From the NCBI GenBank assembly GCA_002150815.3, contig NDFF03000001.1, forward strand, positions 992,001 through 1,056,000: a stretch of 64,000 nt of DNA, given 5' to 3'. The notes below the pieces were generated by a model. That model ran no database searches. It was not told the DNA's origin and saw only the letters and a list, made by a program, of their open reading frames with translations. How positions within the stretch are numbered: the stretch's first letter is position 1; every line of letters begins with the position of its first letter. The translations under genes were made by a program, and so were the position numbers. Of the stretch, positions 63,797-64,000 are shown piece after piece. The DNA is from Grammothele lineata (taxonomy: Eukaryota; Basidiomycota; Agaricomycetes; Polyporales; Polyporaceae).

Positions 63797-64000
63797 ATGA
63801 ATACTACTTTGGATGCCTCTACTTCCCCCGTCGACTCTCGCCAGTCCACCGACGACCGGATCCAGAGCCCTCCGGCTTTCCTGGACCTCGCCGATTCGGT
63901 GCGTGCCGGCCTTCTCATACTCTCCACACCTCCCGTCTCCTGACTCTCCTGTCCCTCTCAGGCTGCCAGACTCGGCGGTAATGTCTCAGACGTGTCTGCT
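63797..64000 (+). CDS. 5' end of an unidentified gene, cut by the window edge
   Basis: After a CT-rich leader an ATG at 63797 opens MNTTLDASTSPVDSRQSTDD, rich in Ser/Thr/Asp, up to LDLADS at 63898. A donor (TCG|GTGCGT) and an acceptor (CTCTCAG|GCTGCC) at 63962 give a second exon, AARLGGNVSDVSA, which runs off the window. The splice signals, leader and start context support a real gene. The product cannot be identified from 47 residues. Confidence 0.6.

Overview
This is genomic DNA from a filamentous basidiomycete, most likely an Agaricomycete and perhaps a polypore-type wood decayer. The evidence is the gene structure and content: many introns of about 50-60 nt with GT..AG ends, a GC-rich coding bias, and proteins typical of the group (a group X hybrid histidine kinase with N-terminal pseudokinase, Ser/Thr-linker GH16 glucanases, Old Yellow Enzyme, MATA-type HMG factor). 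The placement is an inference from families; no database search was possible. All genes are eukaryotic, monocistronic and mostly intron-rich. No transposase, CRISPR array, rRNA or convincing tRNA was found.

Layout. 1-5 kb: 3' part of a Utp12-domain ribosome-biogenesis gene (-), a Pho85-type CDK (+) and a zincless Fpg DNA glycosylase (-). 5.4-9.7 kb: a GCNA/Spartan-like SprT protease (+), divergent from Fpg, then an Old Yellow Enzyme (+). 10.4-18.5 kb: an inverted duplication. Two paralogous GNAT acetyltransferase genes sit head to head around 14.7 kb, each facing a paralogous GH16 glucanase tail to tail; RPS29 lies inside the left arm only. 20.2-24.1 kb: VAC8 (-) and an acyl-protein thioesterase (+), head to head. 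24.4-29 kb: CCA-adding enzyme (+) with an apparent mitochondrial/cytosolic dual start, and an HMG-box transcription factor (-). 29.9-36.9 kb: ROK1 helicase (-), dicarboxylate carrier DIC1 (-), SUB2 helicase (+). 37.4-47.3 kb: one giant hybrid histidine kinase gene (+). 47.9-54.9 kb: SLC33A1-type acetyl-CoA transporter (+) and a GYF-domain protein (+). 55.1-60.8 kb: an uncharacterised acidic protein (-), possibly a Mediator tail subunit, and a UVRAG/Vps38-like protein (+). 60.8-63.8 kb is gene-poor; the start of one more gene reaches the right edge.

Themes. Two neighbouring gene pairs share a divergent upstream region and plausibly related biology: Fpg/SprT (base excision and DNA-protein crosslink repair) and VAC8/APT1 (a lipidated protein and a deacylating enzyme). 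Most other genes are housekeeping: mRNA export, ribosome assembly, tRNA maturation, PI3K/vacuole function and acetyl-CoA transport. The most useful anomalies are the inverted GNAT-GH16 duplication, a single-base frameshift in the histidine kinase at about 38,857, two apparent GC-AG introns, and a palindrome abutting the TATA box of the HMG gene. Exon boundaries were inferred by hand from splice signals, reading-frame continuity and family conservation. For the genes where I summed the exons the total is a multiple of three.
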